NCBI RefSeq assembly: GCF_000226095.1
Contig: NC_016475.1
Span: 2,170,001-2,234,000, forward strand
DNA: 64,000 bases
Reading direction: 5' to 3'
Source: Thermothelomyces thermophilus ATCC 42464
Taxonomy: Eukaryota > Ascomycota > Sordariomycetes > Sordariales > Chaetomiaceae
Part shown: positions 1 through 11,229 of the stretch, piece by piece
Layout: the number at the start of each line of letters is the position of its first letter
Position numbering within the stretch: the stretch's first letter is position 1
Notes under the pieces: model-generated
The model's database searches: none
What the model was told of the DNA's origin: nothing
Seen by the model: only the letters and a program-made list of their open reading frames with translations
Program-made: the position numbers and the translations under genes

Positions 1-28
1 ACCCCTCGGGACCACGCCAGCCTTCCAC

Positions 29-2998
29 ATGTCGCAGCAGAATCTCGCGCCCAGCAGCAGACACAGCGGTGTGTTCCACGTCGGCTTTGACGCCGCAGCC
101 GCGGCAGCCATGGAGCCGCAACGATACGCACACGCCCTCGGCGAGCTGCAGCAAAATCGACAGGAGCGGTCTCCCGAGAGACGAGGGTGCGAAAGGGCCG
201 ACCAGGCGCCTCCATCGCCAACAAAGACGGCCTTCTCGAGCATCTCGCTGAGGCCGTTTGGGAGGGACAGAGACTCGAGCAAGCCCCCGAAGAGCCGGGA
301 TACCTCGCCGACAAAACCCAAGAAGGCCAAGTCAGCGACCAACCTGGCAGTGCTGCTGCGCCCCAAGTCCATCAAGAACTTGAAGCAGCTGCTGACGGAG
401 GACGGCGATGGAGGCGCAAAGGAAAAGGAAAAGGACAAGGAAAACCGATCGCCTTCCGATTTCCCCGGGAATGACCTCCACGTCAGCAGCCTGCTCCCGC
501 CGAACCCCATCTACGCCCAGTTCGCGTCTCAGAACTTTGGCCAACACTCGCCGCAGCTCGAGTCACCGCTCGACGTGTCCTTCAAGAGGAGCGGGAATGA
601 TCCCACCGCGGAGCGGCCCGGCGCGGTCGCCGCATCCCTGGACAACAAGAAGCCACGCCCCAAGTCCTTCCAGCCTCACATTGGCCGCAGGGACGACGGC
701 ACGGGAGGGTCCAGAGGCTCGAGCGGTAGTGAAAATCGTGCCAAGCGGATGACGTGGGGGAAGGACAGCACTCCAGCAGCGGCGGCCCGGCCGGCGATTG
801 GATCCAGGAGCACGTCGTCGGCAACGCTCACTGCCGGGGCGGCGCCCGAGATGCCCGCCATCGACACCAAGGACATCGACAAGCATCTGGAGGCCATGCT
901 GGACCGCCGCAACATCCCGGAGAACCAGCGGTACAAGATGCGGAATCTCAGCGACACCATCAAGATGGAGCTGATCCGGCAGGATTGGGCAGAGATGCAG
1001 GCAAAACCGGACCGCCCCGTCTCTCACGACGGGCATCACCCCCAACCGGGCGGTGGGACTGCGGTCCCGCCGGACCAGCAGGACGAAAATAGCATGGGAA
1101 GTCGTGCCAAGAAGGACAAGAAGAGGCACAGCAGGGGTCTGAGTCTGACCATCGTCCGAGGCGGCGGTAACAAGTCCAACCCATCGTCGCCCGCCAAGAA
1201 GAAGGGCGACAGCAGCCTGGGTCGGCACTTCCGGACAAAGTCCAGCGAGAGCGTCGTCAGCGAGCCACCGTTGCCCTACGCGCCCGGCTACGGCGCCAGC
1301 TTCCTAGCCAAGGTCAAGGGCCAGCAGCTGCCGGGCGACTTCGTGGCATACCTGCAAAAGGTGCCGCAACCGGAGCTCGTCGAAGTGGGTAAGCTACACA
1401 AGCTGCGCCTGTTGCTCCGAAACGAGACGGTCGCGTGGACCGAGGAGTTTATCCGCCAGGGCGGCATGAAGGAGATTGTCGAGCTGCTGCACCGCATCAT
1501 GGCTGTAGAGTGGAGGTGCGTCCATATCCCATCCACCCTTTCCCCCCCCCCCCCCCCCCCCGTCGCCTTGTCACCACCCCACCCCTTCTCGCCTGGTCGG
1601 GATTTGATCAGAAATTGATCCTGCATGTTGCATGCTGCTGCTGCTGCTGCCGCTGCCGCTGCCCGGTGTCTCGGGTGAACCCCCCCCCCTTTTTTTTTTC
1701 TCTCTCTCTCTCCGTCCCCTCCCTCCCGCTCTCTCGTTTGGCAAGCCAGGGTCTCGGGCCCATGCGCCCATATTCTTCCCATTCTCACACCGCAACGTGG
1801 CTAACCACCCCCCCGCAGGGAGGAGCACGAGGACGCGCTACTGCACGAGAACCTTCTCTGCCTCAAGGCGCTGTGCACCACCGACATGGCCCTGCAGTAC
1901 CTCCACTCGATCCACGCCACCCTCTTCCCGGCCCTGCTCCACATGATCTTTGACCCGGAGAAGAAGGGGCCCAGCGAGTTCACGACCCGCAACATCATTA
2001 CCTCCCTGCTGCTTACCTACATCGAATGCGCCACGCCCCAGGAACGGGTCCACCGCGCCCGGGCCGTGCTCGGCTTCCTGCGCGACCCGGAGCCGAGGGA
2101 GGAAGACCGGCCCGTGGACTTTGTGCTCGAGATGCGCCGCGAGCGGCCCTACCGCGTCTGGTGCAAGGAAGTCGTAAACGTGACCAAGGAGGTTTTTTGG
2201 ATCTTCCTGCACAACCTCAACATCATCCCCCTGCCGTCGGCCGACAACAAACAGGGCCAATCATCCTCGACAGACCAGTCCGGCTGCGAGGGCGCCACGA
2301 CAACGACGACAACAACGACGACGTCGACGACGAACAACACCACTGCCGCCAATGGCAACAACAACCACAACAACAACAACAACAACAATAACAACTCCTC
2401 TTCTTCTCCCGACCCTTCCCATCACATAAGCTATCTTATCCGCCACTTCCCGCAAGAACGACCCCCCGTTCCCGCAGCCCCTTACGTCGGCGGCGTCGAA
2501 TGGGACGCGACAAATTACCTCGCCAGCCACCTGGACCTTCTCAACGCCATCATCGCCTGCACGGGCCCCACCGCGGCCGAGCGCAACGCCCTGCGCGCAC
2601 AGCTGCGCATCTCGGGCTGGGAGCGCTGCCTCGGCGGCAGCCTGCGCCTGTGCAAGGAGAAGTTCTACGGCTCCGTGCACGACGGCCTGCGCCGCTGGGT
2701 CGCCGCCGCCGCCGAGGACGGCTGGGACGTGAGGGACGTGCGGTACGGCCCGCCTCCGCCCGAGGGCCGCGCCAATGCCAACCACAACAAGAGAGGCGGT
2801 GCCGCCAGCCCCGCTAAGAAACTCAACGGGCCCGCCGCGGCGGGCAAGGAGGGTGGGCAGCAGAAGCAGCAGCAGCAGCAGCAGCAGCCGCCCAGAATTG
2901 AGATGCCCCGGCTTGACTTTGGCGGGCCCGTCGTTGTCGGGATAGGCCCCGGTCTCGGGTCCGGGGCGGTTAGAGCCAATGAACCGTGGTTGAGCTGA
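29..2998 (+). CDS. Formin-like GBD/FH3 domain protein without FH1/FH2 (Rho-GTPase-binding, S. pombe rid1-like)
   Basis: Two exons, 29-1515 and 1819-2998, joined across a 303-nt intron (donor gtgcgt at 1516, acceptor gcag ending 1818; split Arg codon), give 888 aa. Residues 1-270 are disordered, basic and Ser/Pro-rich. From about residue 280 (DTKDIDKHLEAMLDRRNIPE) comes a Drf-type GTPase-binding domain, followed by FH3 armadillo-like helices that span the intron (GDFVAYLQKVPQPELV, then LLCLKALCTTDMALQYLHS). Diaphanous formins have this N-terminal half, but the frame stops before any Pro-rich FH1 or actin-binding FH2, so it probably binds Rho/Rac GTPases without nucleating actin. Fungal GBD/FH3-only proteins such as rid1 exist; identity with rid1 is inference. 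Thr, Asn and Gln homopolymer runs interrupt the second half. No in-frame stop lies between base 1 and the ATG, so the start could be further upstream. Confidence 0.8.
1542..1561. repeat. Poly-C tract (20 C) in intron
   Basis: Twenty consecutive C within the intron of the GBD/FH3 gene, followed at 1681-1730 by further poly-C, poly-T and CT-repeat DNA. The pyrimidine run lies between the donor (1516) and the acceptor (1818). Its length is likely polymorphic or prone to assembly error. Confidence 0.9.
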
Positions 2999-5900
2999 GT
3001 CCCAGGGTCCCACTTCCTAGCGGATGCCTCCTACGGATTCTGTCGGGTTTCAGTGATGCCTACTGAAGGCTCGTTTTATTCTCTTTTTATCCTGCTTTTT
3101 TTTTTTGGTTTCCCTTTCTGTTTTTCTCTTGCCCCTTCTGTTTTCCACACCGGGTAATAAATAACTTTTCTCGGTTGAGAGAAGGGGTTTAACTTGTCTA
3201 GCTCCAAGGTGGGGAGGGACAATGATAGGATCTCCGAGGACTGGTTGTCATGCGCGGGGAAAGCAAGGGAGTACAAGTACGGATTACCTACCAGTTCTTT
3301 TAACTGTTGATTGGTCGGTTTGCTTCCTTCATTCTTTCTTGTTTTGTTTTTGCCGCTCGGCTAGTGGCTTGCTTGGACAGGGCGGCCTCGTTTTCATCGT
3401 TCCACTTTCGACTCGAGAGGAACTTGTCCCAGCTACGCCAAGCTTTTCACACCAGCTGCCGCTCCGGCAGAGGGGAAGGGAATTGGTGGCGGCCGTGGGA
3501 TTAACCATATCCTCCTCTTTCGCCCCCAGTCGACAACTCCCGTCGGTATACCTGGGGCAACATTGAAGAAACACGGGGTATTGGCAATGGGGATCTGCAT
3601 TTGCAAACGGGTACTATAACCGGACTTTGGATGGGTTTCCCTTGTCAACGATTCCTTTCCGGCGCTGGTCTCGGGCCGTCGCCCCATTCTTTCTCAATTC
3701 TTCCCCTGGTTGGGCAGAGCTGCAGGGGGCCAGAGAGGGAAAGGGAGGGAGTTGCTTTTGTCTGTCATGGTGATGCGCTTGCTTGGGGGTTCCTGCCCAG
3801 GACAAGACAAGGTTGAAGCGGGGCTCGAGTTGATGAAGATCATGACTGTATGGATAATGAGAGAAGAGTCTCAATGTCAGTCTCCGGCTTCCAGCTAAGA
3901 CGAGTACGAGTCTTCGCTCCCCTGTTGTGTTGCCCAGCATATCAACACATGACGTGCCTCTGACGAAGATGGCGGCCTCTGCGGCATGAAAGATCAATCC
4001 CGTGGGTGTGAGAAAATGAGCAAGGGAAGCATGGCGGGCCAGTCAGCGATGAGCAGGTCACGAGGAGCATCATTGTTGGGACAGCTTCTCAACGAGGAAG
4101 CGGGGCCCCTGGGCATCGCGATACGCTGCCAAGCACTCTCTGCCCGTGAGAGCTTCCCTGCGGCGGTGTCGCCTGAAGAAAGGCGTAGTGGAGCGCGGCT
4201 GAAGAAACTGGGGCAGGCAAGGAACGCAAGGGGTAAAGGGCGGAAATCCTCCCCTTCTCCCCCCGCCCGCTTGGGAATGGAAGAAAGAGACGGTGTTCTT
4301 GCTGTCAGGGGCAGTCAGCTGGCCTTCACAGCTGGCCTTCGCCTCGATCGGATAGTGTTGGTTGGTCCACATGTTCTCTTGACGTTCATGAAAGTGGCCT
4401 CCTGACTGGCCAAGATTGTTGTTAGTCACGAAACTATCTCAACTTGTTCGCCGTCACCCTTCGGGATTGCAGCCAAGAGAGGAAGAGCAGTTCTCTGTAA
4501 GCTCCTCAACGTGTGTATTTCCTGGGCCAGCATCTTAGAAGGCTTCCTCCCACAAGTGGCTCGCTTTCTTTGGCCCAATGCCACAATGAATGAAATGGCC
4601 GGCGCTCAGCTGGGGGTACCGTTGAGCGCCCTCTAGGTGCTTGACAACACTAGGCCCGGCGTAACGAAACCACTCTCTCTGGGGAGAGAAAAGACCGGTG
4701 AATTGGCCGTGGAAGCGAAACATCACGCGATTTCCAATGAAAAAGAAACACAGGGCTAAACTGGTGATGCATATCGCGAGTACAGTGCAAGGATTAATTT
4801 CCAACCAAACCGGTTGCCCATATCCGAGCGGATATTGGAAGCTTTCCCAAGCACCGTTATAGTCACGCCACTAGGCATGGGCATACTTCCCTTGTCGTAG
4901 TCCAAACCTGCCCAGGCAAGCACCTGTAAAGTATCGTGACGCACGCCCTTCGGCCCGGTGAGTCGGGAAGGATGAGACGAGCCAACCCACTGACATAGCT
5001 TATCACCAACATTCTGCGATGAGAAGCAACAAGCACCTGGGATTGTGTGAGTTGTTCTAGATTGATGTTGGGTGGTCCTGTGGAAAGATGTTTGTTCCGA
5101 CAGTCGGTGAACACGTTCGAGCAAACCCCTTTCGCCGAAGGCGCGAGAATCGGACCAAAGGATCAACTGGCTCGTGCAGTCCTGCAAGTTCGCCAGGGCA
5201 AAGCTCGTCTTGTTCCGCCATTGGAGAAAGATGAACAATTGATAGGCGCGTGGTGCATACTGTACCCATAGTGTACCCGAAAGACAGGGAAAACGAAGGA
5301 ACCGGAATGGCGGATCCTGGGCCCTAGTTATGTCCAAGAACGCAACCAGAGGGAGCATCTCATGGCAAGCTCTTGCCGGACTCGGAGATGACGTCCACGA
5401 CCAGGACCGTCCAGGGCCAGTAAATGGCGAATAGTCAGGAAGGGAGCTGGTGTCTTAAGACAGAAATCTGAACAATCAAGCCCGACTAGTTAATCCGACG
5501 GTGGCCGAGCAGTCCGACGCCGTTCACACACGGGGTAGGCAGAATGTCGTCGCCATGGTCTGTCGTACGGTAAAAAACATGCGGCGGACAAAGCCTGCAG
5601 AATGGTGCCCATCGATCATATCTCGTAGTCGACATATCGTATCTCGACTGCGAAGTGCAAATCCTCGACGACTGCGGCCCCTGTTCGGCTGACTCGCCTC
5701 ACAGGCTCACCTTACAGGATGGCTTTTCCAGTTGTAGTAGGAGGAGGTGAGCATCCTTGAATAGAGCCGGCACCGGACATGACAGGTGCCCCCGCTCAAC
5801 GTCTCGGCCCGTCGACCAAACGAACCTTTCTCGTGGTGTGCAGGGGGGATCGGGACGGCTCCGGGAGGTGGGGCAGGCAACTTCCCCTTGCTCGCCTCGT

Positions 5901-8510
5901 GATAGTTACCGGGCGGTGAGCCGTCGAGTGACCTGGATGAACCGGACGCTTCGGGCAGGTGTTCAGCGGCCCCTAGCACTCGGTGTGCTGAATGCGCCCA
6001 TTGATAGGCGACGACCCTCCGCAGACGCGGGGGAGCGGCCAGTTTTCCGGGATGTATGAACATCCGAACATGCCTATACCGAGTGCTGTGTATGAAGGCG
6101 TATGTACATACATGTATGTACCGTACACGTAACAAAGGTATGTTTCTCAGGTATGGAGGTAGTTAGATACGTGTGTACATACTGACGTGCGCACATACCT
6201 ACAGTATGCATCATGCGGGCTAGCCATAACGCCGGTCGACTCGGTCTCCAGACGGGCTGCGAAGTCCGCGCTTAGCCCATAACAGCTCAGGACGGCGTTT
6301 TTTTGTCTTTGCTGTGTCCTCAGCATCAGCTCGCGGCCAGGGCGTGCGAGGAAGCCGAGCGAAAACAGAGCGTCACGAGCTCCGCTTACTGGACCATGGG
6401 TGATCGTCTCAATGGCAGAAGACTCCCGGAGGTCCAAAAATCCGCGAGATTGACGATGCTGGGCGGCTCTCATCATTGTTTAATGACGTCTCGCAGAGGA
6501 AGGACGAATGACAGGGGCCGTCCCGAGAAGCGTCACCCCCCGGCTCATTCAGGAGCATTGCGCGACTTCATTAGCCACCCCGGTGCAAAAGTCGACTAGT
6601 CAGCCGTTGCCCTTGCTCGTTTTGTGTCGTTAATGTGTCGTTTAAGAGGGTCACTCCGCCGAGATAGGATCTTGTTTACTCATAAAACGAACGCCCCGCG
6701 TCGCGCCGATTTCTGGGCGAGAGATGTCGGGTTGCGTGTCCCGCCCTGCCGGCTGCGAGCAACGTGTATAGTCGATTGCGATACCAGAAAGGGCGCCATG
6801 GCTCGACCGCCTCGTTGACAGCTGTCCTGTGAGTCGAGAGTCGAGATGACCCGAGACCAGTGCTGCTTCTGCACCCGGCGGCTCCCCCCCCCTTCTCCCT
6901 CCCGGGGCCCGCCGGGTGCGTGTCGCGCAAATATTGAGAGGAACGAATAATTACATCCATCGCACAAGCCAGAGAAGTTGCATTTTTGCCGCTCGGTGGG
7001 TAGCATGGCAAGCTGAAGGGTCCGCAGACATGGCGCGGGTTGTGGATCGAGCAGCAAGAGTTGGTTGCGCGAGAACGTGGGAGACGCACGAGATTTGGTG
7101 GGTTGCAAACGCGATTTGGTTAGTATACGGGATGAGAGTCAGAATGTCTGGGCTTTCTTAGTTTCTGAACGCATCTACGAATTTGATTAAACACTGCCAA
7201 TGGCAACGTTTGGACTGCTCTCCGAACCGCTCCTGCCTTCCCATTTTGCTCGCGATCCAGTACTCTTTTTGAGGCAGTCGGTCACCCTTTAGGCAATCTT
7301 CTGTCGAGGAAGGAACCTTCCTTCCAGATGAACCATGTCTAACTGCTTTGATCGACACGCGTTTATCGTGATTTGATCTTTCGCTTTCTCAACGTTCCCT
7401 CCCTTGTCCTTTTGCTCCGCATGGTAATTAAACCAGAAAGGGTTGGTATGTACTATTATTTTCTCTCATTTTTTTCGACTGAACCTAAATCTTTCCTTTT
7501 CAATATCTCGTCGACTCAGCTTCTTCGAGAACTTGGAAGGTTCACATTGAGAACTTGGGAACAAAGCGACAAATAATAGTTACGGAGTGCAAGAACCTCT
7601 GCGTACCGTATTATACAGGTTTCAATTCCTCTTTGTTGCAAAATGCGTCGGGTATGGCCGAGTAGAGGTCCCACCGAAGCTCCGGGTGGATCCACAGTTA
7701 AACCGCTGCCCGTGCAGGCCCATCTTACCAGCCTGTTAGCGCGGGGTTCCAAAAGCCAGGATGGCACGCCACGCCTTGGCTCTTGGCTCCTGCCCTTGCT
7801 GACCCATGTTCCACCCTTCCCGACACGTCAAACTTCGGCACCACCCCGCAAACCTCGAGCGAGAATCAAGACGCTCAACGGCCTATTACACTACGGAGTA
7901 GTTGTCCACGAGAAGCCAGTTCGTACGCAGACTGGGTACGTACACTGCACTACGCATACAGATAGTGCAGTTGTCAACCGCACTCCCTCTGCGCACCAGC
8001 CTACCTCCAGTTCTCATTCCATCAGCCACCCCCGGGCGTCATCCACAATTCCGGCTACCTACCCAGGCCCGGCAGGACGGTGCTCAAAGGAGGTTGGGTT
8101 CGAGGTTGCCGAGGCGCACCGAGTCCCGCATCCCCGTCGACCCAGGGATACCACGCATCTCGGCAGAGAGACAGCTCCCAAGAGGGGCAGGCAAGTATAG
8201 GCTGTCAGCACCTCCAGCAAATCTGGCCCACACCAGATACTACAACCGCCGCATCGGCTCCCCAAAGTCTCCAGATCTCGGCCGTGGTCTGCTGCAGGCG
8301 GGCTGGTGCGGGACGAACTGGTCGCTCCCCATTTCATGCCCCTACTGTGTAAACCCTAGTGCTGTGGAAAGCCTAGCGGGCTCCAAATCTGACGAATCGA
8401 GACCCCATTGAACGGCCTTTGTGGGACACCGCGCAGACAACAGCTCCGCGGACACGCCGGGCCATTCTGCGGCCACCTCAGGTACCTTTCTTCTGCCCGC
8501 CTCCCTCAAC
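2999..8510. other. 5.5-kb spacer with no recognisable gene
   Basis: Contains the 3' region of the GBD/FH3 gene (T-rich to about 3200), then sequence in which I recognise no conserved protein or RNA gene. It holds one exact copy of the dispersed word TACGGATTAC (3278-3287), one TACGGAGTA (7892-7900), and ATG-TAC-rich simple sequence at 6085-6200. An unrecognised 200-codon frame on the minus strand (4756-5358) is listed separately. The final part, up to 8510, should hold the promoter of the WBP2-like gene. Confidence 0.6.
4756..5358 (-). CDS. Unrecognised 200-codon ORF (doubtful)
   Basis: An ATG-initiated frame of 200 codons. I do not recognise it. It has mixed composition rather than low complexity, and contains stretches such as GLLERVHRLSEQTSF. 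An overlapping shifted frame (to about 4535) reads a strongly hydrophobic segment, VLAICITSLALCFFFIGN, which might be a membrane anchor displaced by a frameshift or intron. It could be a decayed lineage-specific gene or chance. Flanks are non-coding and no splice model was convincing. Confidence 0.15.
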   Translation of the reverse strand: MLPLVAFLDITRAQDPPFRFLRFPCLSGTLWVQYAPRAYQLFIFLQWRNKTSFALANLQDCTSQLILWSDSRAFGERGLLERVHRLSEQTSFHRTTQHQSRTTHTIPGACCFSSQNVGDKLCQWVGSSHPSRLTGPKGVRHDTLQVLAWAGLDYDKGSMPMPSGVTITVLGKASNIRSDMGNRFGWKLILALYSRYASPV

Positions 8511-9663
8511 ATGTCGATAAAGTAAGTGATGGGTTTATTCTCCTCCCTCCCCCCTTTCCCAATCCAGGTCGCCACACTCTTTCTCGCTGCCTCGGTTTGC
8601 CTTTTGCAAACCTTGAACGCACCGGCCGCCTCCCCCATGACGCCTCACCCGCGCGCTGTTCTCCCCAGCCGCAAAACGCCCCCCTTCTCTGTCCATCGCC
8701 CCTTTCCGAACCTCCCCTTGGGCCCACACATTGTCGACTCGTGCCTCTTGCTGGATCATGGCCGATCAATTCCTGGCCGAGCAGCACACATGGACGCTTT
8801 TTCGAAATTCGCAATCTGACGAGGCGGACAGTTGGGTTATGCTCACCCGGGACGGCCAAATTGTGCCCATCCCCGGCGAGAAGATCCTACACACGTCGCG
8901 GCCGCGGGTCAGCCTCGACATATCAACGCCGCGTGAGCTCCAGATCGCCGACCCGTTCTCTCTTAAATGCGACAATGGCATCGCGTACATTACAAATGAG
9001 CGGGTGAGTACATATATATATATATATATATATATTTACCATCCTTTGACATACTAGGCGAGCCTTCTTGGATTGGCGGCCCATGAAGGAAACCCGTTGT
9101 CACTTGGCTCGACATGAAATTTGTTGAGAACCGAAGCTAACCGGCCACAGGTCATCTTCTTACCGGCCAGGCCGACCGAGGACTTCAAGTCCTTCTTCAC
9201 GCCGGTGCTAAATTTCACCGACACTCATGTCCATTCATCCTGGATCGGACCATGGAGTTGGGGCGGGACAGTCAGGCCGGTTCCGGGAGGTGGCATACCG
9301 ATGCACATTCCCCGGGTGGAGGTCAGATTCACCTTCAGGGACGGCGGCCACAGCGACTTCCAGGCCAAGTTCGAGTGGCTGAAAGAACGCCTGCAGCACG
9401 CCCAAGAGCTGGGTCTAGTACCAGGCCAGAACCTCGAGCCCCCCCCACCGTACGAGCCGAGTGCGCCGGGGCCGTCGCCGTCGTCGGGTGATCCCAGCAC
9501 CGCCCGGACCGGCCCGCAACTAGAACAAGAGCAACAACAACAGGAGCAACAACCGCCCCAGCCTGCTCCTGATGAGCCGCCTCCGGACTACGTGCAGGCT
9601 CAGGCGCAAGCCATCAGCATGCAATACGAGGAGCGGACGCGCGCGGAAGCTGAGCGGTATTGA
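8511..9663 (+). CDS. WBP2-type GRAM/WW-domain-binding protein
   Basis: Three exons: 8511-8521 (only 11 nt), 8832-9003 and 9151-9663, 231 aa. Exon 1 ends at gtaagt, and joining AA to T at 8832 gives MSINWVMLTRDG, which matches the conserved WBP2-family start (MSINWVML). A later ATG at 8758 also opens a frame, but its 25 extra residues lie inside intron 1 and do not fit the family. The first 130 residues form the GRAM-like domain (GEKILHTSRPRVSL, VRPVPGGGIP). The Pro/Gln-rich tail has two PPxY motifs (PPPPYEP, PPPDYVQ), which bind WW domains of HECT ligases or adaptors. Role by family: membrane-associated scaffold recruiting WW proteins; the partner is unknown here. Confidence 0.85.
9012..9035. 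repeat. (AT)12 microsatellite
   Basis: Twelve AT units starting 8 nt after the donor gtgagt of intron 2 of the WBP2-like gene. It lies wholly within the intron. Confidence 0.9.
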
Positions 9664-10320
9664 GGGTTGAGATATGTCATCGCAGTGATGATGATTCGGG
9701 GTTTTGCCTCACTTTTCTTTGCACTCACTGGGATTTCTTCCTTTCATTGGTTGCCTTATCGTCCTGTGGACGACATAGGACTGTTGATACCATCTAGTTT
9801 CGATTGTTTCATCACTGCCTCCTGTTCTAGATGGGATCCGCAATGATTGGTGTAGACGGGCTGCTGCATCAGATATGAGCAGGCGCCAAAGGTTTCCGGC
9901 TTTTCCATTCGTGTTTTTTTTTTCCCTCAAGGTTCAAATCAAGAGTGGGATTGAAACGTTGGAACCTCGGTTGCTAGCTGTGCTGCAGCTCGTTGACGAC
10001 GCTTGTAGAGGACTGTGCAAATGCGTCACTGCGTCATGATGCTACTGGGATTCTTCTGGCAAAAGCTTTCAGGAGCTCGAGCCCTCTTTGAATGGCTGAC
10101 CACGTGACGCACGGGATCATCCGGAGCTCGCTCGGCCGGCAGGACAGCCAATCAGGAACACCCAATTGGCAGCCCGGGCGGTTTTCGCTTACCCGATTTT
10201 TGCGAGAGCTCCAACGTCGCGCGATTGTCGACTCGAAGCAAACCCCGTTCAGGCGCACCCTGTCCACCCACCTTCTGCCATTGACACCGCTCGCTGCCGC
10301 TTTCCGGCCAGATCGAAACA
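9664..10320. other. Intergenic region with QCR6 promoter
   Basis: Separates the WBP2-like gene and QCR6, both on the plus strand. Its first part is the T-rich 3' region of the former; the last 250 bases include CACGTGAC at 10101 and pyrimidine-rich DNA before the QCR6 ATG. No gene seen. Confidence 0.5.
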
Positions 10321-11229
10321 ATGGGTTTCTGGGACACCATAACCGACCTCGTTGAGGCTGCCACCCCCTGGGCGACGGCCGACGCCGAGGCCCCTGCGAA
10401 GGAGCTGGTATGATCTCTATCTCGATGCGTCACTTTCTTCGCTTTGCACCTACGCTCGGCTTTCCCGCTAGCCTTGGTCTCGCCCTTATCCCTTAGGGAT
10501 TCGGCTCGACCCTGGCCTTCTAGCAGGGCGGGGTGGTGTCTTTTCGCTCAATGAGATAAGTTCCTGATCGCTGATGGATTCAAAAGCCCGAGGAGACTAC
10601 CGCCGAGACTACCCAAGAAAAGAGCGCCGAGGCCGAGACTACCGCCGCCGAGGAGCCCGCTGCCGCCGAGGAGCCGGCCGCTGAGGAAGAGCAGGAGGAG
10701 GAGTCGGCGGAGGAAGAGGAGGAAGAGGAGGAGCTTGTTGACCCCAAGGAGAAGCTCGAGGAAGGTGGGTTTACCACGGCTCCCGCCGCTCCTCCCGCCG
10801 AACACCCCGCTCGCCAAGTTTGGTCTTGACGCCGCCATTTCCGCCGAGGAAGGAGGCGTTTGCTAGCGGCCTTGTTACTCGTCGCGCTTCGGGCGGCACA
10901 AACATGGCTCACCGCGGCGGACGGGCCGCTCAATGACTACACCACCCACCAACACAAGGACCGAGGCTGACGATCAACGGATGTGCAGAGTGCCGGAACT
11001 CCAAGCAGTGCTCTCCCGCCAAGCATCACTTTGATGAGTGCGTTGAGCGCGTCACCAAGGCCCAGGCTGAGGGCAATGCCAAGGAGGACTGCGTCGAGGA
11101 GTGTATGCTCACCCTAGTTTTCGTCCACAGCCTGATACGTTTTCCCGGTTGCTGACCAAAGCAGTTTTCCATCTTGCTCACTGCGCGACCGAGTGCGCCG
11201 CTCCCAAGCTCTGGTCCATCCTCAAATAA
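10321..11229 (+). CDS. QCR6: Cytochrome bc1 complex subunit 6 (hinge protein)
   Basis: Four exons, 10321-10407, 10587-10764, 10989-11102 and 11165-11229, 147 aa. The N-terminus MGFWDTITDLVEAATPW is followed by a very acidic Glu/Ala stretch (about residues 30-85) ending EEELVDPKEKLEE, then a Cys-rich helical hairpin: ECRNSKQC, HFDECVERV, EDCVEEFFHLAHC, and the end APKLWSILK. This order of acidic domain, LVDP and paired cysteines is diagnostic of the UCR hinge family. The protein sits on the intermembrane-space side of complex III, contacts cytochrome c1 and aids its interaction with cytochrome c. The acid tract is longer than in yeast or mammals. All junctions keep the reading frame and restore conserved residues, so the model is firm. 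Confidence 0.95.

Noticed and set aside
8758-8831. ATG at 8758 as the start of the WBP2-like protein
   Set aside because: The added 25 residues do not fit the family, while the 11-nt exon at 8511 gives the conserved MSINWVML start through a clean gtaagt donor.
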